Numbered from the stretch's first letter, positions 13,835 through 26,466 are shown. The stretch is DNA of 37,863 nt from a candidate division WWE3 bacterium CG_4_9_14_0_2_um_filter_35_11 (GCA_002789015.1 PFSJ01000004.1:1-37863); one strand, 5' to 3'. Notes: generated by a model not told the origin, from the letters alone. Translations and numbers: made by a program.

Positions 13835-15646
13835 ATGTCGACAAACACTGCCCAAACGTTAGAAGACTTATTGCTCGCTGATGGACTTATTAGCAAGCAC
13901 CAATACGAAGAAATCAAAAACGAAAAACTTCGTTCTGATAAATTAACCAAACAAATAATCCTTGAAAACCAATACATAGATGAAACTCAGCTTGCAATGG
14001 AATCATCAAAGCTTGAAGGAATTCCATTTATTGACCCGCTTAACCTTTCGATTCCACCTGAAACCGTTCAATCAATTCCTGAAGAAATGGCAAAGAAATA
14101 TACAATCATTCCTATTGAAAAAAACGAGAACACACTTGGCATCGCAATGGCCGATCCTCAAGATTTATTAATTATTCAATTTCTCGAGAGAAGCTTAAAA
14201 CTTAAAATAAAGCCATACACCAGTACAAGAAGTGCCATATTGGGCGCGATAGATAGGGAATATAGCAAAAGCCTTGGGAAGGATGTAAATAAAGCCATTG
14301 AACAAGCAACAGAAACTTCGACAAAAAAAATGACGGAAAGTTTGCAAAATATTGATCAAGCAAAACAAATTATAAAAGTTTCACCGGTTGCCCAAATAGT
14401 TAGCGTTATCATTGAATACGCTGTTAAATCCGGTGCATCTGATATTCATATAGAACCTTTTGAAACAGGCACTAGAATAAGATATAGAATTGACGGAATT
14501 TTACAAGAGAAATTCCCACTACCAAAAGAAATTCATAATTCAGTAGTTGCAAGAATAAAAATCCTTGCAAATATGCCAATTGATGAAAGACGAAAACCTC
14601 TTGATGGTAAATTTAGAGTTATTTTTGGTGATTCTAAAACTGATTTACGCGTTTCAACACTTCCAACCATTTTTGGTGAAAAAGTTGTTATACGTCTTTT
14701 GAAAGATCAAAAAGCTGTATACACATTAAAAGGCCTAGGAATATGGGGAAATGCACACAACGTTTTCAACAAAGCACTTAAGCAAACAACAGGAATAATT
14801 TTAGTGACTGGGCCAACTGGATCTGGAAAAACGGTTACATTGGCAACTGCGCTATATAAAGTTAACTCAATTAAAGTAAATATAATTACACTTGAAGATC
14901 CAGTTGAAATAAACATTCCCGGAGTTAATCAAGTCCAAATAAATATAAAAGCGGACCTTACATTTGCAAACGGATTAAGATCTATATTAAGGCAAGATCC
15001 AAATATTATAATGGTTGGAGAAATTAGAGATGGTGAAACTGCTAGGCTTGCAATTCAAGCAGCACTTACTGGACACCTTGTTTTGGCAACACTTCACACA
15101 AACTCTGCTGCGGGTGCAATTCCAAGACTTACTGATATGGGAATCGAAAGTTTCTTCTTGGCATCGACAATAAATGCCGTTTTAGCACAGCGCCTGGTAA
15201 GAAAAATTTGCGAAAACTGCAAAGAAGAATATGAACCAGAAGAAAATATAAAAAAGGATATTCAAGAAACCTTGGGTGAAAAATTAATAAAGATTGGACA
15301 AGGCCACAACCCATTTAGTGACGTATATACTGATGAAGATGTTCCTATTAATAATCAAATTCAAAAAGAAACACAGGCAGAATTTGATATAAATAAATTA
15401 AAACTTTATAGGGGGAAGGGCTGTGAAAAATGCAACCAAACTGGATATAAAGGAAGAATCGGGATATACGAAGTATTAGAGGTAAATAATGAAATCCAAA
15501 AGCTTGCTGAAAACAACGCGATTACTGATGATATTGAAAAACACGCAAAGGATAATGGCATGATAACGCTCGTCCAAGATGGTTACCTTAAAGCATTATG
15601 GGGAATAACAACAATAGATGAAGTACATACAGTTGCAGATGAATAA
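13835..15646 (+). CDS. pilB: Type IV pilus extension ATPase PilB
   Basis: 603 aa from ATG 13835 (MSTNTAQTLEDLL); an upstream in-frame ATG at 13781 lies inside holB and upstream of the promoter. N-terminal MshEN/T2SSE-N domain to about 160; Walker A GPTGSGKT near 325; Asp box TLEDPVE; Walker B MVGEIRDGETA near 392; His box LATLHTNSA. A Cys4 zinc site (CENC, then CEKC) is split by an insertion of about 60 residues, longer than usual. It powers pilus assembly at the cytoplasmic membrane and heads the pilB-pilT-pilC operon. Confidence 0.95.
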   Translation: MSTNTAQTLEDLLLADGLISKHQYEEIKNEKLRSDKLTKQIILENQYIDETQLAMESSKLEGIPFIDPLNLSIPPETVQSIPEEMAKKYTIIPIEKNENTLGIAMADPQDLLIIQFLERSLKLKIKPYTSTRSAILGAIDREYSKSLGKDVNKAIEQATETSTKKMTESLQNIDQAKQIIKVSPVAQIVSVIIEYAVKSGASDIHIEPFETGTRIRYRIDGILQEKFPLPKEIHNSVVARIKILANMPIDERRKPLDGKFRVIFGDSKTDLRVSTLPTIFGEKVVIRLLKDQKAVYTLKGLGIWGNAHNVFNKALKQTTGIILVTGPTGSGKTVTLATALYKVNSIKVNIITLEDPVEINIPGVNQVQINIKADLTFANGLRSILRQDPNIIMVGEIRDGETARLAIQAALTGHLVLATLHTNSAAGAIPRLTDMGIESFFLASTINAVLAQRLVRKICENCKEEYEPEENIKKDIQETLGEKLIKIGQGHNPFSDVYTDEDVPINNQIQKETQAEFDINKLKLYRGKGCEKCNQTGYKGRIGIYEVLEVNNEIQKLAENNAITDDIEKHAKDNGMITLVQDGYLKALWGITTIDEVHTVADE

Positions 15647-15660
15647 AGAAAGGAAAAAAC

Positions 15661-16740
15661 ATGTCCAAAGAATATTTAATTGACGAACTTTTAACAAAAA
15701 TGATAAGTGAGAAGGCGGAAGACCTGCACTTAAGTGCAGGTCTTCCGCCGACAGCGCAAATCGCAGGCGATTTGCGCCCACTTCCTGGATTTGGCGTTTT
15801 TGACAAAGAAGAAACAACTTATTTAGTAAGCCAATTATTTACAGAAGAACAAATCGCCATACTCTATGAAGAAAAAGAGTTAAATTCTCTTTATGAAATG
15901 GATGATAAATCACGTTTCAGGGTCAATGCATATTTCGAAAAAGGTAGACTTGCTGTTGCCATAAGATTAATTCTGTCACATATTCCTACACTCGACGAAT
16001 TAAATTTGCCGCACATTTTGTATGAATTTTGCAAACTTCCGCAAGGTCTTGTAGTTTTATCTGGAGCATCTGGTATGGGAAAATCTTCAACAGCCGCCGC
16101 CATGATAAATTGGATAAACCAAAATCGAAGCGTCCATATTGTAACAATAGAAGACCCAATAGAATATATTTTTGAATCAGACAAATCACTAATTCATCAA
16201 AGAGAATTATACGTAGATACGTTAAGTTGGACACATGCTCTTAAAGCATCATTAAGGGAAAGTGCGGATGTAATTTTTATTGGAGAAATCCAAGACACAG
16301 AAACAATGTTGCTTGCCATTACAGCTGCAGAAATGGGACACCTCGTAATAACTTCACTTCATTCATACTCAACAGTACAAACAGTAGATAGAATTGCGGG
16401 AATGTTCCCAGAGCAACAACAATCTCAGGTAAGAATGCAATTGGCATCAGTCGTCGAAGGCATAATAAATCAAACATTGGTACGAGGCGTTGATTCAAGT
16501 AAAAGATATCCTGCTGTTGAAATAATGATTGCAAACTCTGCGATAAGAAATACGATTCGCGAAGGCCATTCACACTTTTTACACAATTTAATTAACACAA
16601 GCGGAGACCTCGGAATGATTACTATGGAAAAATCACTTGCCGAATTAGTAATAAACGGAAAGGTTAATTTAGAAGATGCGTTAACAAAATCAACAAACAC
16701 AGATGAAATTATTAGATATACAAAAATCCGATCAAAATGA
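15661..16740 (+). CDS. pilT: Type IV pilus retraction ATPase PilT
   Basis: 359 aa, with Shine-Dalgarno AAGGA upstream and 14 bases after pilB. N-terminal DLHLSAGLPP and GDLRPL are PilT hallmarks. Walker A GASGMGKS (near 139); Asp box TIEDPIEY; Walker B IFIGEIQDTETM, where the usual GEMRD/GEIRD has Gln for Arg; His box TSLHSYST (usually TLHTNSA); C-terminal AIRNTIREG, the AIRNLIRE retraction motif. It depolymerises the pilus. The GEIQD and HSYST changes may alter its kinetics. Two tandem perfect palindromes lie in codons 18-39. Overlaps pilC by 4 bases. Confidence 0.95.
   Translation: MSKEYLIDELLTKMISEKAEDLHLSAGLPPTAQIAGDLRPLPGFGVFDKEETTYLVSQLFTEEQIAILYEEKELNSLYEMDDKSRFRVNAYFEKGRLAVAIRLILSHIPTLDELNLPHILYEFCKLPQGLVVLSGASGMGKSSTAAAMINWINQNRSVHIVTIEDPIEYIFESDKSLIHQRELYVDTLSWTHALKASLRESADVIFIGEIQDTETMLLAITAAEMGHLVITSLHSYSTVQTVDRIAGMFPEQQQSQVRMQLASVVEGIINQTLVRGVDSSKRYPAVEIMIANSAIRNTIREGHSHFLHNLINTSGDLGMITMEKSLAELVINGKVNLEDALTKSTNTDEIIRYTKIRSK
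15714..15749. repeat. 36-bp perfect palindrome inside pilT
   Basis: Arm GGCGGAAGACCTGCACTT (15714-15731) followed with no loop by its exact reverse complement (15732-15749). It encodes the conserved motif around AEDLHLSAGLPP and is far GC-richer than the rest of the gene. Confidence 0.97.
15754..15777. repeat. Second inverted repeat inside pilT
   Basis: Perfect 10-base arms GCGCAAATCG and CGATTTGCGC with loop CAGG, 4 bases after the 36-bp palindrome. It encodes AQIAGDLR. Confidence 0.93.
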
Positions 16741-17945
16741 AATTCATATATAAGGCCAAGCTAAATGATGGAATAAGAGAGAGTAGCGGTACAATTGATG
16801 CCCCAAATAAAAATTTGGCAATAGCAAAACTTAGGTCTTCTGGCCTATTTGTTTATTCATTAAAACCAATCAAGGAAAAAGGTAATGGTTTTAATCTCTT
16901 TTCACTCCTCGAAGGAATTTCCCTTTCTGAAAAAGTAAAATTCACAGACCAAATGGCAAGCATGTTAAACGCAGGGCTTCCGATAACAAAATCACTTGAA
17001 ATACTTTCGACACAAACAAAAAATAAAAAGATGGGGCAAATTTTACAAAATATTTTAAACGATGTTGAGGGTGGTGCACCACTTTCCAAGGCTATGCAAA
17101 ATCAAGGCACTATTTTTTCTCCAAGCTATATAAGTTTGTTAAGAGCAGGCGAAGCATCGGGAAAAGTCGATGAAGTAATGAGAAGACTTGCCGACACACT
17201 AGAAAAACAACGAGAATTTGGCAGCCGTGTCAAAGGCGCCATGATTTACCCAGGAATTATCACTTCTGCAATGTTCATGGTCTTCTTTTTAATTGTAATT
17301 TTTGTCATACCTAAAATGTCTGCAATTTATGATTCGTTTAACATTGACTTACCATTTATGACAAGAGCATTAATTGCACTTTCTGATTTTTTAATAAAAT
17401 TCTGGTGGATAGCCATATCATTGATTCTCGCTTTTATTACAGGGATAAGAATGTTTTCAGCGACAAATGAAGGTGAAACTATCTTTTCGACAATAAGTTT
17501 AAAACTCCCAATATTTGGTGAAATAGCAAGACAATCGGCAATTGTCGAACTAACAAGGACACTTGGGCTTTTAGATGAAGCAGGCGTACCAATTATAGAA
17601 GCCTTAGCAATTTCAAAAAACTCAATGAAAAATAGACTTTTTAGAAACTCGATAGACCATTTTATTGATGATGTGAAACACGGTTTACCTCTATCTCAAT
17701 CAATTGACAAAGAAAAGATTTACCCACAAATGGTTGCACAAATGCTAGTAGTCGGTGAAGAAACTGGGACCGTAGGTGAAAGATTAAATGGATTAGCAAA
17801 ATATTATGAAGGTGAAGTTGATAAGGTCGTAAAAAATCTATCAACAGCAATGGAACCTTTGATAATGCTTATGCTTGGCGTAATGGTCGGGGTTTTGATC
17901 ATTTCAGTAATTATGCCTATTTATCAACTTACATCCCAATTTTAG
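16737..17945 (+). CDS. pilC: Type IV pilus inner-membrane platform protein PilC
   Basis: 402 aa. Two T2SSF domains: the first about 65-190 (FTDQMASMLNAGLPITKSLEIL, then LLRAGEASGKVDEVM), the second about 265-390 (ELTRTLGLLDEAGVPIIEAL, then VVGEETGTVGERL). Three membrane helices near 170-195, 215-240 and 370-395. It transmits PilB/PilT motion to the pilin fibre. Starts in a 4-base overlap with pilT, so all three proteins are coupled. Confidence 0.94.
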   Translation: MKFIYKAKLNDGIRESSGTIDAPNKNLAIAKLRSSGLFVYSLKPIKEKGNGFNLFSLLEGISLSEKVKFTDQMASMLNAGLPITKSLEILSTQTKNKKMGQILQNILNDVEGGAPLSKAMQNQGTIFSPSYISLLRAGEASGKVDEVMRRLADTLEKQREFGSRVKGAMIYPGIITSAMFMVFFLIVIFVIPKMSAIYDSFNIDLPFMTRALIALSDFLIKFWWIAISLILAFITGIRMFSATNEGETIFSTISLKLPIFGEIARQSAIVELTRTLGLLDEAGVPIIEALAISKNSMKNRLFRNSIDHFIDDVKHGLPLSQSIDKEKIYPQMVAQMLVVGEETGTVGERLNGLAKYYEGEVDKVVKNLSTAMEPLIMLMLGVMVGVLIISVIMPIYQLTSQF

Positions 17946-17967
17946 CAAGCTTCTGATTATCTTTCTA

Positions 17968-19944
<1,977 letters not shown>

Positions 19945-19945
19945 T

Positions 19946-21139
19946 ATGAAATTTTTAAAATGGGAAGCACTGTCGATAATCTTAATTCTAATAATCTTTT
20001 ATTATTTCTTTCAATTCAATAATGTTTATACGCTGATTGCGTTTGCGTTAGGCATAATTACAGCATTCTTCCTTTTACATAAGAACGCCCCGTTAATTGC
20101 ATTTGTTATATTGTCGGGGATTTTAATTTACTTTTTCAAATATGATTTGGTATTTCTTCCAGCATATTTGATTGGTGCAAATATCTCGTATTTATATTTC
20201 CATTTTTCAAAGCAAAATACAGTAAACCCAAAGCTTATCGAAATTAACTTAATGAATACAATACTTCTTGCAAGCTTGGTTTTTCAAAGTAGCATTGAAA
20301 AATTTAGGGGATATAACAAATTAGTTTTGAATGAAACATCATTCACTATTTTATTGGTTATTTTAATTCCTCTTGCACTTTATTTTTTACTTAAGATGTT
20401 TAGCATAAATAAAATCGTTATCTCTATTTTTACAAGTATTATTGCAATAGCGTATTCTATTTTATGTTTTTCATTCTTTAAAGAAATTGGAGTTGCGACG
20501 ATTTTGATTCCATTAATTTCTGGATTGATTATAGGAATAATAAATTTATTCATAAAAAACAGATCAATTATAATTGAGATAAATGAATTCCTTCTCCTAA
20601 TTCTAATTCCATACCAAATTGCTGGACTTTTAGGAATTAGCCTTTCGTTTTTGAGTGCTTTCATTTATATAGCTGTCATCGGATCAGCCACAGGCAAGGA
20701 TTTAAATTTGTTCAAAAATACGGTTTCAAAATTAATTCCGCTTTTGTTCGTTTTTGCTTCATCAGAAATTAATGAAAACAAAGGCATAATAACAAGATTT
20801 AATCTTGTGAGTGGATATCAAGCATCATGGATTTTTATTATTTTGATACTAATCGAACATTCAAAAAAATACACTGGAAAACTAAAAAATTTACTGACTA
20901 CAAATGAAATAGAGAAATCATTTCCTTTTCTAATATCCCTTTTTACAATTGCTACAATTGCCATTATAATTAGGCTCGGAGGATCCGAAGCACTGTCTTC
21001 ACTCCCGCTCGTAATTAGTATCTATTTATTTTTATTTGGTTTTGTTAAATCTAAAAAGAAAGCTACGGATATTGAGCCAATCGAAGCAATGTCTGGACTT
21101 TTGAGTGCAATTTCTTTTTGGGTACTAACAAGGATATGA
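19946..21139 (+). CDS. Polytopic membrane protein of unknown function
   Basis: 397 aa with about 12 hydrophobic segments covering nearly the whole length and few charged loops (KYTGKLKNLLTTNEIEK near 310-325). No motif that I recognise. It starts 1 base after the gyrB stop and overlaps the ppa start region, so it belongs to the gyrB-ppa-gyrA transcription unit. It may be a transporter or cell-envelope enzyme; nothing visible decides. Confidence 0.8.
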   Translation: MKFLKWEALSIILILIIFYYFFQFNNVYTLIAFALGIITAFFLLHKNAPLIAFVILSGILIYFFKYDLVFLPAYLIGANISYLYFHFSKQNTVNPKLIEINLMNTILLASLVFQSSIEKFRGYNKLVLNETSFTILLVILIPLALYFLLKMFSINKIVISIFTSIIAIAYSILCFSFFKEIGVATILIPLISGLIIGIINLFIKNRSIIIEINEFLLLILIPYQIAGLLGISLSFLSAFIYIAVIGSATGKDLNLFKNTVSKLIPLLFVFASSEINENKGIITRFNLVSGYQASWIFIILILIEHSKKYTGKLKNLLTTNEIEKSFPFLISLFTIATIAIIIRLGGSEALSSLPLVISIYLFLFGFVKSKKKATDIEPIEAMSGLLSAISFWVLTRI

Positions 21140-21144
21140 AATCT

Positions 21145-21684
21145 ATGAATCTTTTTCACGCCATTAAACAAGATAAGGCTCCTGAAGTTTTGAAACTTCT
21201 TGTGGAAATTTCTAAAGGAGATTTTGTGAAGTATGAATATAATAACGAAATCGGATATTTAGAAGTTGACCGCGTTTTATATGGCCCAGTTCACTACCCA
21301 GCCGTTTACACAGATGTTCCTGGAACATGGAATGTACACGATGGAGATCCATTAGATGCAGTTTTATACACAACAGGAAATATTATTCCAGGTGCTGTGG
21401 CACACGGCCGAGTAGTTGGCGTAATGGGAATGGAAGATAATGGAGAATTTGATGACAAAATAATTTGCGTTAATAAAAAAGATCCAAGATGGGATTATGT
21501 CAATGATATTTCAGACATGCCAAAACATGAATTAAAAGATCTTCAAACTTTTATGGAAACATACAAATATGCACAAACAGGTCCTGGAACTGTAAAGATT
21601 ACAGGTTTTAAAGGAAAAGAAGATGCATACAAATTAATTGCCGAATCGATGAAGGCATACGAGGAAAAATTTAAACAATCATAA
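21145..21684 (+). CDS. ppa: Inorganic pyrophosphatase (family I)
   Basis: 179 aa from ATG 21145 (MNLFHAIKQ), chosen because family members begin MxLxxxI and AAGGA lies about 9 bases upstream; ATG 21136 is also possible. Landmarks: [29 protein letters not shown], and the metal-binding [10 protein letters not shown]. The usual YGFIP loop reads YTDVPGTW, an uncommon variant. It hydrolyses pyrophosphate to two phosphates, pulling polymerase reactions forward. Ends in a 1-base overlap with gyrA (TAATG). Confidence 0.9.
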   Translation: MNLFHAIKQDKAPEVLKLLVEISKGDFVKYEYNNEIGYLEVDRVLYGPVHYPAVYTDVPGTWNVHDGDPLDAVLYTTGNIIPGAVAHGRVVGVMGMEDNGEFDDKIICVNKKDPRWDYVNDISDMPKHELKDLQTFMETYKYAQTGPGTVKITGFKGKEDAYKLIAESMKAYEEKFKQS

Positions 21685-24308
21685 TGACAGATAACACAGA
21701 CTTAATGGAAATTGGAGAAACTGAAGATTTGCAAAAGGGGCAGATATTAGATACATCAATATCAAAGGAAATGCAAAAAGCTTATTTGGACTACGCAATG
21801 AGCGTAATTGTTTCAAGAGCTCTGCCCGATATCAGAGATGGTCTAAAACCTGTTCACAGACGCATTATTTTTGCTGCAAGTCAAATGAATCTAACTGCAG
21901 ATTCCATTTACAGCAAGTCTGCAAAACTAGTCGGAGAAGTAATTGGTAAATATCACCCTCACGGAGACACGTCAATTTATGATGCTCTCGTTCGAATGGC
22001 GCAAGATTTCTCATTAAGATATCCATTAATAGACGGTCAAGGTAATTTCGGTAATATTGACGGAGATCCAGCCGCCGCAATGAGGTACACAGAATGTAGG
22101 CTCGCAAGAATTTCCGACTATTTACTTGCTGACATAGATAAAGATACAGTTCCTTTTGGAGACAACTATTCTGCTGAATACAAAGAGCCAACGGTTCTTC
22201 CTGCGATTATTCCAAATCTTTTGATGAATGGATCAGCAGGAATTGCAGTCGGAATGGCAACAAATATTCCTCCACATAATCTAAATGAAATTGCAGATGC
22301 ACTAAGTCTAATACTCAAACAAGGAGCAGTCACTAAAAGCCAAAAGGAAATCATCAAAATAAGAGCGTACGATCTTATTGAAACAGAAGCTCCCGTTACT
22401 AGATGGGAAGTAAGCAATAATATTTCACTAGAAGAGCTAGCAAATATTATAAAAGGCCCGGATTTTCCAACTGGATGTACGATATACGATAAATCAGAAA
22501 CATTAAAATACTTTGCAACAGGTCGCGGACAAATCATACAAAGAGCCGAAGCCAAAATCGAAGAACTTAAAGGTGGGAAATATTGCATAGTAGTTACCGA
22601 AATTCCATATCAAGTTAATAAAACTACATTAATCGAAAAAATCGCTGATTTAGTAAATAACAAAAAAGTCAGGGAAATAAGCGATATCAGAGACGAAAGC
22701 AGTCGAGGCAAGATGAAAATAGTCATTGAACTCAAAAGAGATTCAAACCCTCAAAAAGTTCTTAATTATTTGTACAAATACACTCAATTACAAAATGCAT
22801 TCAATGCAAACATGCTTGCACTTGTGAATGGAAAACCATTAACACTTGGGATCAAAGCATTCCTTGATGAATTCATCAAACATAGAAGAGACGTAATAAT
22901 CAATAGATCTATATACCTACTAAGAAAAGCCAGAGAAAGAGAACACATATTAGAAGGTCTCAAAAAGGCATTAGATTTTATAGATGAAGTAATTGCGATC
23001 ATAAAAAAATCTAAAGATTCAGAAGAGGCAAAAGCTAACTTAATAAAACGATTTGAATTAACTGAAATTCAGGCTCAAGCAATTTTAGATATGCAACTTA
23101 GAAGACTTGCAGCACTTGAAAGAGAAAAAATCGAAAACGAACTTAAGGAAATTCAAAGCACAATTACAAACCTTCTTCAAATATTGGCGAATCCATCAGA
23201 ATCAATCAAAATAATAAAAAGTGAGCTTGAAGAAATAAAAGCAAAATTTGGAGACATTCGAAGAACAAAAGTAATAAAAGGAAAAATCGGAGAGCTTTCA
23301 GACGAAGACCTAATCGCAAACGAAGAAACATTAATTGCAATAACAATTTCCGGATATATTAAACGAGTTAAACCAGATACATATAAAACTCAAAGCAGAG
23401 GCGGAAAAGGCGTAGTTGGAATGAAAACAAAAGAAGAAGATGAAGTTGCAGTCATGAGACTTGCAGATACACACGACAAAGTATTATTCATAACAAATCA
23501 AGGAAGAGTTTATGAAAAGCATGTCTGGGATATTCCAGAAAGTAGCAGAACATCAAAAGGGACTGCACTTGTTAATGTTATTGAAATGAGTTCAAGCGAA
23601 AAAGTTCAAGAAATAATTACAATTAAGAAAGACTATGATGGAAAAAAAGAAGACCTTTATATTTTGATAGCCACAAGATTCGGCCAAATAAAAAAGACAG
23701 CTTTATCAGAATTCGATAACATCCGAAGAACTGGAATAATCGGAATGGGAATGAAAGAAGGCGATGAAGTAGTAAGATCAATGCTAACATCAGGCGAAAA
23801 CGAAGTAATACTTGTTACAACAAAAGGAAAATCCGTTAGATTCAAAGAAGAAGATGTTAGACCAATGGGAAGAAGTGCAAGTGGAGTAAGGGGAATCAAA
23901 GTGAAAGCCGGCGATTTCGTTGTGAGCATGGAAATTCTGTCAAAAGAAAACCTAACTGAAAGTTTATTGGCAATAATGAGCCACGGCTATGGGAAAAAGA
24001 CTAAAATTTCTCAATACACCTTACAAAACAGGGGAGGAAGCGGAATTAAAGCAGCCAACATCACAGCAAAAACAGGAGACATCGTCGCAATAAAAATCAT
24101 GAATAGCGAAACAAAAGATATAATTCTAACTTCTGAAAACGGACAAATAATAAGAATTCCGGCTAAATCAATACCAACTTTAAGTAGAGATACCCAAGGA
24201 GTCATCCTTATGCGACTAAATTCTGGTGACAAAGTTTCAGCCGTTTCAGCATTTGGAAAAGACGACGAAATCGATGAGGGTCAAGCGACAAATGAAGCTG
24301 AAATTTGA
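21684..24308 (+). CDS. gyrA: DNA gyrase subunit A
   Basis: 874 aa. [18 protein letters not shown] in the winged helix, [19 protein letters not shown], catalytic Tyr in [11 protein letters not shown] (about residue 136), then tower and coiled coil, and a six-bladed C-terminal pinwheel. QSRGGKG near 574 matches the GyrA-box (QRRGGKG) that separates gyrase from topoisomerase IV. It cuts and passes DNA and wraps it for negative supercoiling. It overlaps ppa by 1 base and runs into the TraG-like ATPase gene by 16 bases. Confidence 0.96.
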   Translation: MTDNTDLMEIGETEDLQKGQILDTSISKEMQKAYLDYAMSVIVSRALPDIRDGLKPVHRRIIFAASQMNLTADSIYSKSAKLVGEVIGKYHPHGDTSIYDALVRMAQDFSLRYPLIDGQGNFGNIDGDPAAAMRYTECRLARISDYLLADIDKDTVPFGDNYSAEYKEPTVLPAIIPNLLMNGSAGIAVGMATNIPPHNLNEIADALSLILKQGAVTKSQKEIIKIRAYDLIETEAPVTRWEVSNNISLEELANIIKGPDFPTGCTIYDKSETLKYFATGRGQIIQRAEAKIEELKGGKYCIVVTEIPYQVNKTTLIEKIADLVNNKKVREISDIRDESSRGKMKIVIELKRDSNPQKVLNYLYKYTQLQNAFNANMLALVNGKPLTLGIKAFLDEFIKHRRDVIINRSIYLLRKAREREHILEGLKKALDFIDEVIAIIKKSKDSEEAKANLIKRFELTEIQAQAILDMQLRRLAALEREKIENELKEIQSTITNLLQILANPSESIKIIKSELEEIKAKFGDIRRTKVIKGKIGELSDEDLIANEETLIAITISGYIKRVKPDTYKTQSRGGKGVVGMKTKEEDEVAVMRLADTHDKVLFITNQGRVYEKHVWDIPESSRTSKGTALVNVIEMSSSEKVQEIITIKKDYDGKKEDLYILIATRFGQIKKTALSEFDNIRRTGIIGMGMKEGDEVVRSMLTSGENEVILVTTKGKSVRFKEEDVRPMGRSASGVRGIKVKAGDFVVSMEILSKENLTESLLAIMSHGYGKKTKISQYTLQNRGGSGIKAANITAKTGDIVAIKIMNSETKDIILTSENGQIIRIPAKSIPTLSRDTQGVILMRLNSGDKVSAVSAFGKDDEIDEGQATNEAEI

Positions 24309-24317
24309 TGCTATAAT
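24309..24317 (+). promoter_or_regulatory. Extended -10 promoter of the TraG-like ATPase
   Basis: TGC-TATAAT (hexamer 24312-24317), perfect extended -10, 7 bases before ATG 24325 and directly after the gyrA stop. It sets the ATPase start 33 codons downstream of the longest frame. Confidence 0.65.
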
Positions 24318-24324
24318 TTTTGTT

Positions 24325-26463
24325 ATGAAGTTCCTGCTTGTTAAAGTCCCGCATAACAATGAATACACATACGAGCAAGGATTAGCACTGATATCAAGCC
24401 TTGTTTCAAGATCTCCAAATCGCAATATTTTTTCATTTTCAAAATCAAATACAACAATTTATTCATTCAACATAATTTCAGTAAGCCAAAACATATATTT
24501 TATAATTGGAACAAAAGAAACAGAGCTTATACATCTCAAAAATCAACTTTTAGCTCAATATGGAAAAGCAGATGTTATTGACCTTGATTCTTTCGAACAA
24601 ATTGGAAATGTGAATTTTGCAAACATACAATTCGCAGAATTAAACCTGTCAAAAAGCGGAAATCTTCCGATAAAAACAATGACAGGGTTTCAAGACGTTG
24701 ACCCACTCGGATCAGTTTTATCAAGCATGTCCAGATCACCAGATCCAAATGCACTTTTCTGGATTCAAATTATTCTTACACCAGCAAATAATAATTGGCA
24801 AAAAAGAGCATCATCAAGAATCAATGCAATTAATGCATCTGAAATAAAATCACAAAGGATGCAAACTGAAAGCACCTTAATACAAGAAAAAATAAAATAC
24901 TATGGATTTAATGCAAACATAAGATTAATTTCAGACACATATGCAAATATCAACTATATGTCTGGAGCATTTAGTATTTTTTCAGAACCAAGTGGGAACT
25001 CACTATCAATCAAAAATCCAAATATATTTAGCAAAACAAAATTACAAACTGCAATTGCAACGCATTCATCATATGGAACTTCAAACCTATTGAATTCGCT
25101 AGAAATTGCGACGTTATGGCACCTGCCATCAGGATCACTTAACATTCCAAACATTAAATGGGGAAAAAGGCTTCAATTAGATCCACCAGAAGATTTGCCA
25201 ATTGCACGCGAAAATTCAACTGATGAAGAAAAAAAAGACATTACATTTATTGGAAAAGTTAACTATAAAAATAGAGACCACATATTCGGAATCAAATCCA
25301 AAGACAGATTAAGACACGTTTATATCGTCGGAAAAACAGGAACAGGAAAATCATGGTTCATAGATAACATGGCAATAGAAGATATTAGAAAGGGAAACGG
25401 CGTCGCCGTGCTGGACCCGCACGGCGACGCCATAGACAACATAATGGAATACATTCCAAAAAATAGAATCAATGATGTCTGCTACTTTAATCCAGCCGAT
25501 CCAGAATACGCATATCCACTCAATATATTAGAGGTCAAAAATGAAAACCAAAAAGAGCTTGTAGTTTCAGGCATAATTGCAATCTTCTACAAATTATATT
25601 CTGAATCTTGGGGTCCACGTCTCGAACATATACTCCGCAATGTATTATTCACACTCGTCGAAGCTGAAGATGCAACACTTCCAGATGTTATGAAAATACT
25701 ACATGATAAAAAATATCGAGATAGCGTGCTCCAAAATGTCGATGACCCACAATTACATCAATTCTGGAAAAAAGAATATGAAGCAATGAGCGAAAAATTC
25801 ATGAGTGAAGCTATTTCCCCAATATTAAATAAGGTCGGTCAATTTGTAACTTCACCTTTGATTCGAAGAATAATCGCTCACAAAAAGTCAAAAGTTATAA
25901 TATCCGATTTAATGAATAACAAAAAAATATTTCTCGCCGATCTTTCCCAAGGAAAGATCGGCGAAGACAATGCAACACTTTTAGGATCAATGCTAATAAC
26001 ACAAATCCAAGTTGCGGCAATGAATAGAGCTTTTCAAAAAGAAGAAGATCGTATTCCATTTTATTTATACGTCGATGAGTTCCAAAATTTCGCTACATCA
26101 TCATTCACAAAAATTCTTTCAGAAGCAAGAAAATATAAATTAGGATTAACCCTAGCAAATCAATATATTACCCAGATTGACGAAAATGTTATGGGAGCTA
26201 TACTAGGTAACGTTGGAACGATTGCCTGCTTTAATGTAGGAGCAAGAGATTCAGAAATTCTTTATAAGGAATTTGGAACCAGCATTGATGCAGAGGATTT
26301 AACCTCACTTGATAGCTATCAAATGATTATTAAGATGATGATTTCAAGCGTTACAACAAATGCGTTCACATATTATTCGCTCCCTTTGCCTAAAAATAAA
26401 TCAGGGCACAGGGAAAAAATAATAGGCCATTCAAGAAAAACTTATGGTATTAAAATTAATTAA
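24325..26463 (+). CDS. Type IV secretion-like (TraG/VirB4/HerA-type) ATPase
   Basis: 712 aa from ATG 24325 (MKFLLVKVP). N-terminal about 300 residues form an unassigned domain. Then HVYIVGKTGTGKSWFIDNM (Walker A near 335), GVAVLDPHGD, FNPADPEYAYPLNILE, PRLEHILRNVLFTLVE, FLADLSQGKIGEDNATLLGS, Walker B FYLYVDEFQNFAT, and LANQYITQI. This is the TraG/TraD-like DNA-binding ATPase pattern. No relaxase or other mating genes are nearby, and it is embedded among housekeeping genes. A role in DNA handling at the envelope, possibly with the pili, is inference. Two perfect GC-rich inverted repeats lie in the codons of the conserved DPHGD and GKIGE motifs. Confidence 0.88.
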   Translation: MKFLLVKVPHNNEYTYEQGLALISSLVSRSPNRNIFSFSKSNTTIYSFNIISVSQNIYFIIGTKETELIHLKNQLLAQYGKADVIDLDSFEQIGNVNFANIQFAELNLSKSGNLPIKTMTGFQDVDPLGSVLSSMSRSPDPNALFWIQIILTPANNNWQKRASSRINAINASEIKSQRMQTESTLIQEKIKYYGFNANIRLISDTYANINYMSGAFSIFSEPSGNSLSIKNPNIFSKTKLQTAIATHSSYGTSNLLNSLEIATLWHLPSGSLNIPNIKWGKRLQLDPPEDLPIARENSTDEEKKDITFIGKVNYKNRDHIFGIKSKDRLRHVYIVGKTGTGKSWFIDNMAIEDIRKGNGVAVLDPHGDAIDNIMEYIPKNRINDVCYFNPADPEYAYPLNILEVKNENQKELVVSGIIAIFYKLYSESWGPRLEHILRNVLFTLVEAEDATLPDVMKILHDKKYRDSVLQNVDDPQLHQFWKKEYEAMSEKFMSEAISPILNKVGQFVTSPLIRRIIAHKKSKVIISDLMNNKKIFLADLSQGKIGEDNATLLGSMLITQIQVAAMNRAFQKEEDRIPFYLYVDEFQNFATSSFTKILSEARKYKLGLTLANQYITQIDENVMGAILGNVGTIACFNVGARDSEILYKEFGTSIDAEDLTSLDSYQMIIKMMISSVTTNAFTYYSLPLPKNKSGHREKIIGHSRKTYGIKIN
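25399..25431. repeat. GC-rich inverted repeat in the TraG-like ATPase gene
   Basis: Perfect 13-base arms GGCGTCGCCGTGC and GCACGGCGACGCC with a 7-base loop. It encodes NGVAVLDPHGDA, a conserved motif of the family. Confidence 0.95.
25934..25964. repeat. Second inverted repeat in the TraG-like ATPase gene
   Basis: Perfect 14-base arms TCGCCGATCTTTCC and GGAAAGATCGGCGA with a 3-base loop. It encodes LADLSQGKIGE, again conserved. Confidence 0.95.
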
Positions 26464-26466
26464 AAT

